Below, piece after piece: positions 56,215 through 64,000 of a stretch of 64,000 nt of DNA. How positions within the stretch are numbered: position 1 is the stretch's first letter; each line of letters begins with the position of its first letter. Below the pieces are notes generated by a model, which did not search any database, was not told where the DNA came from, and saw only the letters and a list, made by a program, of their open reading frames with translations. The translations under genes and the position numbers were made by a program. Source of the stretch: Mycolicibacter engbaekii (GTDB taxonomy: Bacteria > Actinomycetota > Actinomycetes > Mycobacteriales > Mycobacteriaceae); NCBI RefSeq assembly GCF_002101585.1, contig NZ_LQOT01000035.1, forward strand, positions 124,001 to 188,000. The letters are read 5' to 3'.

Positions 56215-57120
56215 ATGGGACTTCTCGACGGCCGCGTGGTCATCGTCACCGGAGCGGGCGGCGGAATCGGGCGGGCACACGCGCTCGCCTTTGCCGCTGA
56301 GGGCGCCCGGGTCGTGGTCAACGACATTGGTGTCGGGCTGGACGGTTCACCGGCCGGTGGGGGTAGTGCTGCCCAGGGCGTGGTCGACGAGATCGTCGCA
56401 GCCGGCGGGGAGGCCGTCGCCAACGGTTCGAACGTGGCCGACTGGGAGCAGTCCGCGGCGCTCATTCAGGCCGCGGTGGACCACTTCGGTGGGCTCGACG
56501 TCCTGGTCAACAACGCCGGCATCGTCCGGGACCGGATGTTCGCCAACACCAGCGAGGAGGAGTTCGACGCCGTCGTCGCAGTCCACCTCAAGGGGCACTT
56601 CGCCACCATGCGGCATGCCGCGGCCTACTGGCGGGCGCGCTCCAAGGCCGGCGAAACGGTGGACGCCCGCATCATCAACACCAGTTCCGGCGCCGGCCTG
56701 CAGGGCAGTGTCGGCCAGGCCAACTACTCGGCCGCCAAGGCCGGTATCGCCGCGATGACCCTGGTCGCCGCTGCCGAGATGGGGCGCTACGGCGTCACGG
56801 TCAATGCGATCGCCCCGTCGGCGCGCACCCGTATGACCGAGACTGTTTTCGCCGACATGATGGCGACCCAGGGCCAGGACTTCGACGCGATGGCGCCGGA
56901 GAACGTGAGCCCGCTGGTGGTGTGGCTGGGCAGCGTGGAGTCGCGGGATGTGACCGGCAAGGTCTTCGAGGTCGAAGGCGGCAAGATCCGGGTTGCCGAG
57001 GGCTGGGCGCACGGCCCGCAGGCCGACAAGGGCGCTCGTTGGGACCCCGCCGAGCTGGGGCCGGTCGTCACCGACCTGCTGGCGGCGTCGCGGCCGCCGG
57101 TTCCGGTGTACGGAGCCTGA
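56215..57120 (+). CDS. Short-chain dehydrogenase (Rv3548c homolog)
   Basis: 301 residues, SDR of the larger MFE-like type. NAD motif TGAGGGIGRAHALAFAAEG, then NDIGVGLDGSPAGGGSAAQ, NNAGIVRDRMF, catalytic NTSSGAGLQGSVGQANYSAAKAG and the C-terminal dimer region. ATG 56215 follows AAAGGAGAG after 14 bp from the previous stop, so the two SDRs are one operon. In M. tuberculosis ddn and the fadA5 region come next; they are not here. Confidence 0.9.
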   Translation: MGLLDGRVVIVTGAGGGIGRAHALAFAAEGARVVVNDIGVGLDGSPAGGGSAAQGVVDEIVAAGGEAVANGSNVADWEQSAALIQAAVDHFGGLDVLVNNAGIVRDRMFANTSEEEFDAVVAVHLKGHFATMRHAAAYWRARSKAGETVDARIINTSSGAGLQGSVGQANYSAAKAGIAAMTLVAAAEMGRYGVTVNAIAPSARTRMTETVFADMMATQGQDFDAMAPENVSPLVVWLGSVESRDVTGKVFEVEGGKIRVAEGWAHGPQADKGARWDPAELGPVVTDLLAASRPPVPVYGA

Positions 57121-57490
57121 CGGCGTCGTACGGTCCGGCGACGGTGGCGGTCGCCTCCATCCCGCATAGGTAAGTGTGCTTGCTGACCGTGGGGGCGCTC
57201 GCCGCGTACGTCGGGCCCGGAGCCGGCTCGTCCGGTTCGGCGACGCGGCCGACAAAGTGGCCGGCGCTAGGTTCGGTCACGGATCGATGCGGGTAGGTCC
57301 GACCCGCCCACAGGCGTCCTGACCAGCTTTCGATCAGCGACCAGCGGCTTTATACGGCGGCGTCAATAATGTGATAAACACGTTGCCGGACAACGGACTA
57401 TCGGCGGTCGCGCCGCCGCGACAGTCGCTGTAATCTTTCAGCTGCTCTTAAAAGTTTCCCAGGTTCGTTGGCGCTCACGTTGGAGGTCTC
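57121..57490. other. Intergenic region, no gene seen
   Basis: About 370 bp between the Rv3548c homolog and the desaturase. Only weak ORFs are present and none has a ribosome site or mycobacterial codon bias. The last 150 bp is AT-richer (ttatacggcggcgtcaataa, gctcttaaaagtttc) and probably carries the desaturase promoter. GGAGG at 57482-57486 is its ribosome binding site. Confidence 0.6.
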
Positions 57491-58510
<1,020 letters not shown>

Positions 58511-58536
58511 GACGCCGCGCGGCCGGCTGCCGGGCG

Positions 58537-61500
58537 TCAGAGACGCTGGGCCGCCTCATGGGCGAGTTGCAGGCGCGAAGAGATATTGAGCTTGGTGTAG
58601 ATCCGGTTCAGGTGTGAGTGCACGGTTCGGGGCGAGACGCTCAGCTGCGCGGCGATGTCTTTGTCGCGCAGCCCGGCGCTGATCAGCCGGACGACGTTTT
58701 GTTCGGCCGGAGTCAGCGAGGCCCAACCGCTGGACGGACGTTTGGTCTCGGTTTTGCCCTTCGGGTCGCCCCGGCGCGCGTGGTCAATGGCCTCCGCGAT
58801 CGACCACGCGGCGCCTTGCGCCCACCGACTTTCAAAAACACTCTGCGGCAAGGCTTCTCGCACAGCATCGACGGTGGACTTGTAGCCGGCGTCGTAGACT
58901 TTGGCCCGGACAGCGCGGGTTCGCCGTCGGACGGCGCTCGCCGCGCCGAGGAACCGGGCAGCCTCGTCGTGGCGGCCGGATGTGGTGGCGCAGGCTGCCA
59001 GCACCTCGAGCAGCTCGGCGACGGCCAGATAGGCCTCGGATTCTGTTGCGAGCGTCAGCGCGTCAAGCGCGTCTCGTTTGGCCTGCTCGGGGTCGCCTTC
59101 GGCCAGGGCCACCCGGCTCCGGACCTCCAGCAGCAGAATCCGGTGGAAGCCCATGCCCACCGACAGCGCCGCGTCGGCCCAGCGGCGTGCCGCGGCCACG
59201 TCGCCGGTTTCCAGCGCCACCCGGGCGACTGGATTGCCGTTGATTGCCAGGAGTTGGGGCAGCGCGCAGGCGTCGCATGCCGCGTCGGCGGCACCGCGCG
59301 CCCCGGACACATCGTCGGCGGCAAGCAGCGTGTCGGCCACCGCTCCGAAGCTGATGCCGCGATGGAAGTCGATGAGTTCGGCGGCCGCCTCGACCGATGC
59401 GTTCGCCGCTGCCCGCGCAGCTCTCAGATGCCCCTGACAGGCGAGCGCTTCAGCCAGCAGCGTCAGACTCTGGGCGCTGAACAGCGGGTCACCAGCCGTC
59501 TCGGCCTCCAGCGCCACGTGTCTGGCCTGATCGACGGCGTTGTCCAGCTCTGCGCGATGCAGGTGCGTCAGACCCAGGCATAGCCGGCACAGGCGCGAAA
59601 CCGACCAGTCACCGATGGCCTCGGCGAGCACGGCACCGTTGTCCGCCGCACGGCGCGTAGCGGCGAGATCACCTGCTACGAAAGCCGAATACGCCTGTAT
59701 GGCATATATCTGGCTCAGTCGCCAGTCGTCGTTCAAAGCGGGGGACAGCGCGATGGCCTGCTCGAAGTAGGGCAGCGCGAGTTCGGGGCTGTAGCTACAG
59801 GTGAATCCGCAGGCGGCCAGTGCCCAGGCGAGCAGGTCGGGTTCGTCCAGGCGCTGCGCCAGCGCGACGGCTTCCTCGGCCTGTTCGACTTGTCCGTAGT
59901 TTCCGGTCACCGCTTCCAAGATCGTTTTATCCGCCAGCGCGCGGGAACGGGCGCCGGGCGCCGTCGCGTTGCCGGCGGCGAGCACGGTGTTGAACCAGGC
60001 AAGACCCTCCAAGGTCCGGCTGTGGATCCACAGCGGAAGCAGCAAGGAAGCCAAACGGGCGGCGGCCTCGATGTCGTTGTACTCCCGGCTCCAGGTGAAG
60101 GCGGCCCGGAGGTTGTCGATCTCGAGTTCGGCCTGGGCGACATGCCACCCGTACCCGGCGGACACTCCGTCGTCGAACAGCGCGGTGTAATGATCGCGGT
60201 GTCGTACCTGGATGGTCTCCGATTCCCCAGACTGCTCAAGCTTTTCCAGAGCGTATTGCTGGACCGTCTGCAACAGCCGAAACCGCGTCGCCTCTCCGGC
60301 GTTGTCGGCTACCACCAGCGATTTGTCCACCAACTGGGTGAGTTTGTCGATGATCTGTGCGCGGGTCAGGTCGGGGCCGCCGGCCACCGCGTGGGCGGCA
60401 TCGAGGTCGAACCCGCCCATGAACGGCGCCAACCGGCGAAACACCACGCGCTCGGATTCGCTCAACAGGTCGTGCGACCAGTCCTCGGAAGCACGCAGCG
60501 TCTGTTGGCGTGGCACCACCGTGCGGGCACCGCCGGTCAGCAGGGCAAAGCGCTCGCCCAGTCCGTCCGCGATCTCGGTCAGCGACAAAGCCCGCACCCG
60601 GGTAGCCGCCAGCTCGATGGCCAACGGCACCCCGTCCAGCCGGCGGCAGATCTCGGTGACCAACTCCGCATCATCGCTGGTCTCGATCAAACCCGGCCGG
60701 ACCAGGCGAGCGCGGTGGCGGAACAACTCGGCGGCCTCATCGACCAGGGAGAGCGACGGGGTCTTCCAGGTCACTTCCCCTGCCACCCCGATGGGTTCCC
60801 GACTCGTCGCCACGATGGTCAGCTCCGCGCTGGTAGCCAACAAGGTGGCAGTCAGCCGCGCGCAGGCGTCCAGCAGATGCTCGCAATTGTCGAGCACCAG
60901 GAACAATTGCCGATCTGCGATGAAGCGCACCAGGGTGTCGACCGGGGAGCGGTCCGGGCGGTCGGGCAGGCCCAGCACGTGCGTCACCCGTTCGGGAACC
61001 AACTCCGGATCGGTGATCGGCGCCAGATCCACGCACCATGCGCCGTCCCGGAACCGGTCGACGAACTCCTCGGCCAGTTGTAGCGCCAAGCGGGTTTTCC
61101 CAACGCCACCGGCACCGGTCAGCGTTACCAGGCGGTTGCCGTCGACCAGCCGCCGCAGCTCGGCCAGCTCGGCTTCCCGGCCGACAAAACTCGTCATCGG
61201 CGTCGGGAAATAAGGCTCGTGAACCGTACGTCCCGTCCGTAACGGTGGGAACTCAGTGGGCAGCCCGGTGTGGCAGAGCTGGAACACCCGCTCCGGGTAG
61301 GGGATCCCGCGCAGCCGGAAGGCGCCCAAGTCGAGCAGCCGCGTCTGGGGTCCCAGTCGATCGGCCACCAGCTGGTGGGCGGTCTCTGACACTACCGTCT
61401 GACCGCCGTGGGCCAGGTCGCACAGCCGGGCCGCGCGGTTCACCAGGGAACGCGGATGGGCGCTGGGTTCGACCAGCGGCGCCTCGTCGGCATGTATGGC

Positions 61501-61794
61501 GATTCGCGGCCGGATCGATGCCCCGGGAGCGCGCTGCAACGTAAGGGCGCAGGCCACCGCGTTGCCGGCGTCGGCGAACCCGGCGGCGAACCGGTCCGCG
61601 TGGTCCCGTTCGGACAGCCGCTCGCCGTCGTGCGCGGTGACCGCTTCACCGAGTGCGCCTTCCAACCACGAGAGCCCCTCGGTGAAAGATTCCGTCGGTG
61701 GCTGCCATTGTGGCCGGGAGTCTCCGGGACTGACCACGAGGACCGTGCGCGCAGGGGAAAGCGGCAAAACCGCTTCGCTGGCGTTCGACATCAT
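58537..61794 (-). CDS. Large ATP-dependent LuxR-family regulator
   Basis: 1085 residues. Order: an N-terminal cyclase-homology-like region (about 1-180, with RIAIHADEAPLVEPSAH and SLVNRAARLCDLAHGGQTVVS) that lacks the catalytic metal Asp pair I would expect; an AP/NB-ARC ATPase with Walker A LTGAGGVGKTRLALQ and LFLVLDNCEHLLDA; a long helical TPR-like region; and a C-terminal LuxR HTH (LTPAEQNVVRLISAGLRDKDIAAQLSVSPRTVHSHLNRIY). It resembles the Rv0386/Rv1358/Rv2488c family. The signal is unknown. ATG-ATG start with AGGAA upstream. Confidence 0.9.
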   Translation of the reverse strand: MMSNASEAVLPLSPARTVLVVSPGDSRPQWQPPTESFTEGLSWLEGALGEAVTAHDGERLSERDHADRFAAGFADAGNAVACALTLQRAPGASIRPRIAIHADEAPLVEPSAHPRSLVNRAARLCDLAHGGQTVVSETAHQLVADRLGPQTRLLDLGAFRLRGIPYPERVFQLCHTGLPTEFPPLRTGRTVHEPYFPTPMTSFVGREAELAELRRLVDGNRLVTLTGAGGVGKTRLALQLAEEFVDRFRDGAWCVDLAPITDPELVPERVTHVLGLPDRPDRSPVDTLVRFIADRQLFLVLDNCEHLLDACARLTATLLATSAELTIVATSREPIGVAGEVTWKTPSLSLVDEAAELFRHRARLVRPGLIETSDDAELVTEICRRLDGVPLAIELAATRVRALSLTEIADGLGERFALLTGGARTVVPRQQTLRASEDWSHDLLSESERVVFRRLAPFMGGFDLDAAHAVAGGPDLTRAQIIDKLTQLVDKSLVVADNAGEATRFRLLQTVQQYALEKLEQSGESETIQVRHRDHYTALFDDGVSAGYGWHVAQAELEIDNLRAAFTWSREYNDIEAAARLASLLLPLWIHSRTLEGLAWFNTVLAAGNATAPGARSRALADKTILEAVTGNYGQVEQAEEAVALAQRLDEPDLLAWALAACGFTCSYSPELALPYFEQAIALSPALNDDWRLSQIYAIQAYSAFVAGDLAATRRAADNGAVLAEAIGDWSVSRLCRLCLGLTHLHRAELDNAVDQARHVALEAETAGDPLFSAQSLTLLAEALACQGHLRAARAAANASVEAAAELIDFHRGISFGAVADTLLAADDVSGARGAADAACDACALPQLLAINGNPVARVALETGDVAAARRWADAALSVGMGFHRILLLEVRSRVALAEGDPEQAKRDALDALTLATESEAYLAVAELLEVLAACATTSGRHDEAARFLGAASAVRRRTRAVRAKVYDAGYKSTVDAVREALPQSVFESRWAQGAAWSIAEAIDHARRGDPKGKTETKRPSSGWASLTPAEQNVVRLISAGLRDKDIAAQLSVSPRTVHSHLNRIYTKLNISSRLQLAHEAAQRL

Positions 61795-62534
61795 CTACCG
61801 TTCCTCGGAGTGCGAGTAGGCCCAACACGGGCGGGCAGTCGTCGACTCACACGGATGGATCGGCTCCCCAACCCCGTAGCTGTGGCTCTAGTTCCACATC
61901 TACGCACTTTTACCGCCGTCTGGGCGACACCATACCAGCGGAATTTGGGCAGTTTTGCCGATGATCTTGAGCCCGAACCACCGCAGAGTGTCAGGTGGCA
62001 GAGTTGCGCTTGCCCAGTCCGCCACCGCGCGTGGTGTTGTTTCGCCGATCCCCCCTTGGTCGCGACCCCCGGATTGTGGGCAGTACCAGCAAGGATGACC
62101 CGGTTGCGGTCCCCAGTCGCCAAGGCCACGGCGGCTCGGTGCGCCGTCGGCGGTATGTGCGGCGTCCTTTTTCTGCTCCATTTGTGATGCCAGCAAACTG
62201 CAGTTAAAGCGCCCATCCGCGTCATGCGGGCGCCCCTGAACCCCCGGCGGTAGTACGAAGTGAACCGCGCCTCCGTCGATGCAGATTCCTGAAGTTAACC
62301 AAAATTTCCACCAAATAAGCCATTGGGAGCGACTGTGTTCGAACTCACCCCGCAGTGTGGCCAAGCTCTCATTTATGTGGGTGAGCTGCGGGTGTTGGTA
62401 GCCAGAATACGTCACAAGCGGGGACTGTTTGTGGCTTTTGCCACAAAAATAGTCGTTAAAGTTGCGAAAAGTAAACGAACGACCATAATTCGAACCTGCT
62501 TCAAATCTAAGTAAAAGCTATGAGAGGTTGCGCC
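61795..62534. other. Intergenic region, 0.74 kb, no convincing gene
   Basis: Between the LuxR-type regulator and the PGRS gene. A minus-strand ORF at 61900-62415 and others exist but have no ribosome site and poor codon bias. The right half (about 62280-62520) is clearly AT-richer than its surroundings and contains a perfect hairpin at 62428-62447. It probably holds the PGRS gene promoter and long leader. Confidence 0.6.
62428..62447. repeat. Perfect 8-bp inverted repeat upstream of the PGRS gene
   Basis: TTTGTGGC (62428-62435) and GCCACAAA (62440-62447) flank a TTTT loop. It could be an RNA hairpin in the leader or a dyad operator; 88 bp upstream of the gene. Confidence 0.7.
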
Positions 62535-64000
62535 ATGGGCCGGCGGGATGCCAGCAAAGTTGTTCGTTCGTCGGGTCGGCGTTCGGTGGGGCGTTCTGTG
62601 GTGGGGGCGGGCAGTGCTGTTGCGGCGTTTTTGGCGTTCGGCGTCGGCCCGGCGCCCGTGGCCTCCGCGGATATCGAGGACCTGTTCGACCCGGTGTTCT
62701 GGTCGGGCCTGTCGGACCCAGCTGAGAGTGCCGACGTCTGGTCGGGCTGGTTTGCGGACCCCGGCGCGGCGGATGCGGACTTCATCTATGACCTGTTCGA
62801 GCAGTTCGACCTGGCCGTGGCGTCCTTTTACCACGAGCAGCTGTATCTACCGCTGTACAACCTGAGCCAGGACTTCATCGCCGACAACCAGCAGTTCCTC
62901 GACCTGATCAACCAGCCGTGGGTGGACCTGTTCGGTCGTGAGTTGATCGGTAACGGCATCGATGGGTTCACGGGGACCAACGAGACGCTGTTCGGTTCGC
63001 TGGGGTGGTTCGGAAACCTCGGTGACGGCGGTTTCCTGTTCGGCGATGGTGGAGCCGGCGCAGAGGGCGTGGCCGGGATCGCCGGTGGTGTTGGTGGTGT
63101 CGGTGGTGACGCCGGCATGTTCGGCAATGGTGGTGTCGGCGGTCTCGGTGTGGAGGGCGGTGCCGGCGGCGCCGGCGGTGTCGGTGGCTGGTTGTTCGGC
63201 GATGGCGGCGCCGGCGGCGCGGGTGGGGCGTCGATCGACGCGTTGGTGGCCGGTGGCAATGGTGGTGCCGGCGGCGACGTGGTGAGCCTGTTCGGAATCG
63301 GTTTCGGTGGCGCCGGTGGCGCCGGCGGCGCGGGTGCGGTCGGTGCGGCAGGTGCCGCGGGTCTCGATGGGGTGCTGGGCGCCTTGAACGGCACTGCCGG
63401 TGGCGACGGCCTCACCGGTGGTCTTGGCGGCAATGGTGGTGCCGGCGGTGCGGCCGGGTTTGTGCTCGGCATCGGTGGCCTGGGCGGCGCCGGCGGCGCC
63501 GGCGGCAGTGGTGGTGCCGGTGGTGTCGGTGGCGCCGGCGGTGTGAGCCTGGACGACCTGGGCGGCAACGGTGGTGCCGGTGGTCTCGGCGGCGATGGCG
63601 GCGGCGGTGGCCGTGGCGGCGTCGGTGGTGTGGGTGGACACTTCGGTGCTGCCGGCAGCGGTGGGGTCGGGGGCAATGCGGGTCTGGCCGGCGATGGTGG
63701 CGCCGGCGGTCTCGGTGGCGATGGCGCACTCGGTGGTGGCAACGGTGGCGATGGTGGCGCCGGCGGCCAGATCGGCACGGTGGTCGGCCTCGGCGGTGCC
63801 GCGGGTGAGAAGTTCATGTCCTGGTTGTGGGGCAACGCAGGGCGTCCCGGAGCCGACGGCCAGTTGCCCGTCGGGATCAGTGGCAATGGCGGCGTAGGAG
63901 GTGCGGGCGGTAACGGCACCGGCCTGTTGGCCGATGGCGACGGTTCCTCCGGTGGAAATGGTGGTGCCGGCGGCGACGGTGGCGCGCACGGCAATGGCGC
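62535..64000 (+). CDS. PGRS-domain secreted protein, N-terminal part (no PE domain)
   Basis: Open at the right edge; 488 codons visible. ATG 62535 is chosen because GAGAGG lies seven bases upstream; ATG 62520 is the alternative. An Arg-rich N terminus and hydrophobic core ([26 protein letters not shown]) look like a signal peptide. A unique region of about 110 residues follows ([15 protein letters not shown] through [14 protein letters not shown]), and from about residue 160 a Gly-Gly-Ala/Asn-rich PGRS repeat runs to the edge. The N terminus has no PE motif, so it belongs to the PGRS repeat-containing proteins that use their own leader. Confidence 0.85.
   Translation, partial: MGRRDASKVVRSSGRRSVGRSVVGAGSAVAAFLAFGVGPAPVASADIEDLFDPVFWSGLSDPAESADVWSGWFADPGAADADFIYDLFEQFDLAVASFYHEQLYLPLYNLSQDFIADNQQFLDLINQPWVDLFGRELIGNGIDGFTGTNETLFGSLGWFGNLGDGGFLFGDGGAGAEGVAGIAGGVGGVGGDAGMFGNGGVGGLGVEGGAGGAGGVGGWLFGDGGAGGAGGASIDALVAGGNGGAGGDVVSLFGIGFGGAGGAGGAGAVGAAGAAGLDGVLGALNGTAGGDGLTGGLGGNGGAGGAAGFVLGIGGLGGAGGAGGSGGAGGVGGAGGVSLDDLGGNGGAGGLGGDGGGGGRGGVGGVGGHFGAAGSGGVGGNAGLAGDGGAGGLGGDGALGGGNGGDGGAGGQIGTVVGLGGAAGEKFMSWLWGNAGRPGADGQLPVGISGNGGVGGAGGNGTGLLADGDGSSGGNGGAGGDGGAHGNG

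Noticed and set aside
57068..57280. 70-residue minus-strand ORF after the Rv3548c homolog
   Set aside because: Overlaps the end of a solid gene and lacks a ribosome site.
61900..62415. Minus-strand ORF in the 0.7-kb gap
   Set aside because: No ribosome site, poor codon bias and no recognisable domain.
62828..63994. Pro-rich minus-strand ORF
   Set aside because: Antisense shadow of the glycine-rich PGRS repeat.
63012..64000. Short GGC-rich repeats considered as a CRISPR or satellite array
   Set aside because: They are in-frame codons for PGRS repeats with no constant repeat-spacer structure.

Overview
The window is high-GC actinobacterial DNA and is almost certainly from a member of the Mycobacteriaceae. 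Gene order follows the M. tuberculosis H37Rv block from lpqF (Rv3593) down to Rv3548c in long stretches: lpqF-mhuD, Rv3591c, mutY/canB, Rv3587c, radA, lpqE, carD-ispD-ispF, cysS-rlmB, arsB2, Rv3577, kstR/fadE34, Rv3572, kshB/hsaA-hsaC-hsaB, aspB, fadE33-32-31-fadD3/fadE30-ipdF-kstR2-fadA6, ipdC-ipdB-ipdA-echA20/Rv3549c-Rv3548c. Homolog names come from remembered protein sequence and synteny; no search was run. A PGRS-type glycine-rich gene at the right edge also fits mycobacteria, but the species cannot be fixed from the window.

Layout. 1-12,053: housekeeping genes (heme degradation, A/G mismatch repair, carbonic anhydrase, RadA, CarD, MEP isoprenoid genes, CysRS, rRNA methyltransferase, a secreted phosphodiesterase), with one Ala-rich secreted protein inserted between ispF and cysS. 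12,159-17,424: permease, MBL-fold protein, and the KstR regulator divergent from fadE34 across a perfect KstR box. 17,597-31,369: an alpha-glucan/trehalose cluster (glgB; mak-treS-malQ on minus; treX-treY-treZ on plus) lying between fadE34 and the Rv3572 homolog, where H37Rv has nothing. 31,400-35,958: steroid ring degradation (kshB, hsaA, hsaC, hsaB) with KstR boxes; hsaD is absent. 35,985-38,144: a small membrane protein, an unrecognised 424-aa protein and a hemophore-like protein where nat would be expected. 38,188-46,150: a minus-strand operon fadD3-fadE31-fadE32-fadE33 that continues into a bile-salt-hydrolase-like amidase, a secreted lipase and aspB. 46,310-50,016: fadE30-ipdF-kstR2-fadA6. 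50,065-51,853: a TetR/DUF899/VOC module. 51,921-57,120: ipd genes and SDRs with a perfect KstR2 box. 57,491-64,000: a membrane desaturase, a 1085-aa LuxR-type regulator, a 0.7-kb AT-richer gap and the start of a PGRS protein lacking a PE domain.

How it works together. KstR-controlled genes (fadE34, kshB, hsaABC) trim the sterol side chain and open rings A/B. KstR2-controlled genes (fadD3, fadE30-33, ipdA/B/C/F, echA20, fadA6) activate and dismantle the remaining C/D-ring indane propionate. The carbohydrate cluster interconverts trehalose, maltose, maltose-1-phosphate and glycogen. Notable absences relative to the expected order are disA (after radA), hsaD (between hsaA and hsaC), nat (after hsaB), PPE64 (near kstR2) and glgE (next to glgB).
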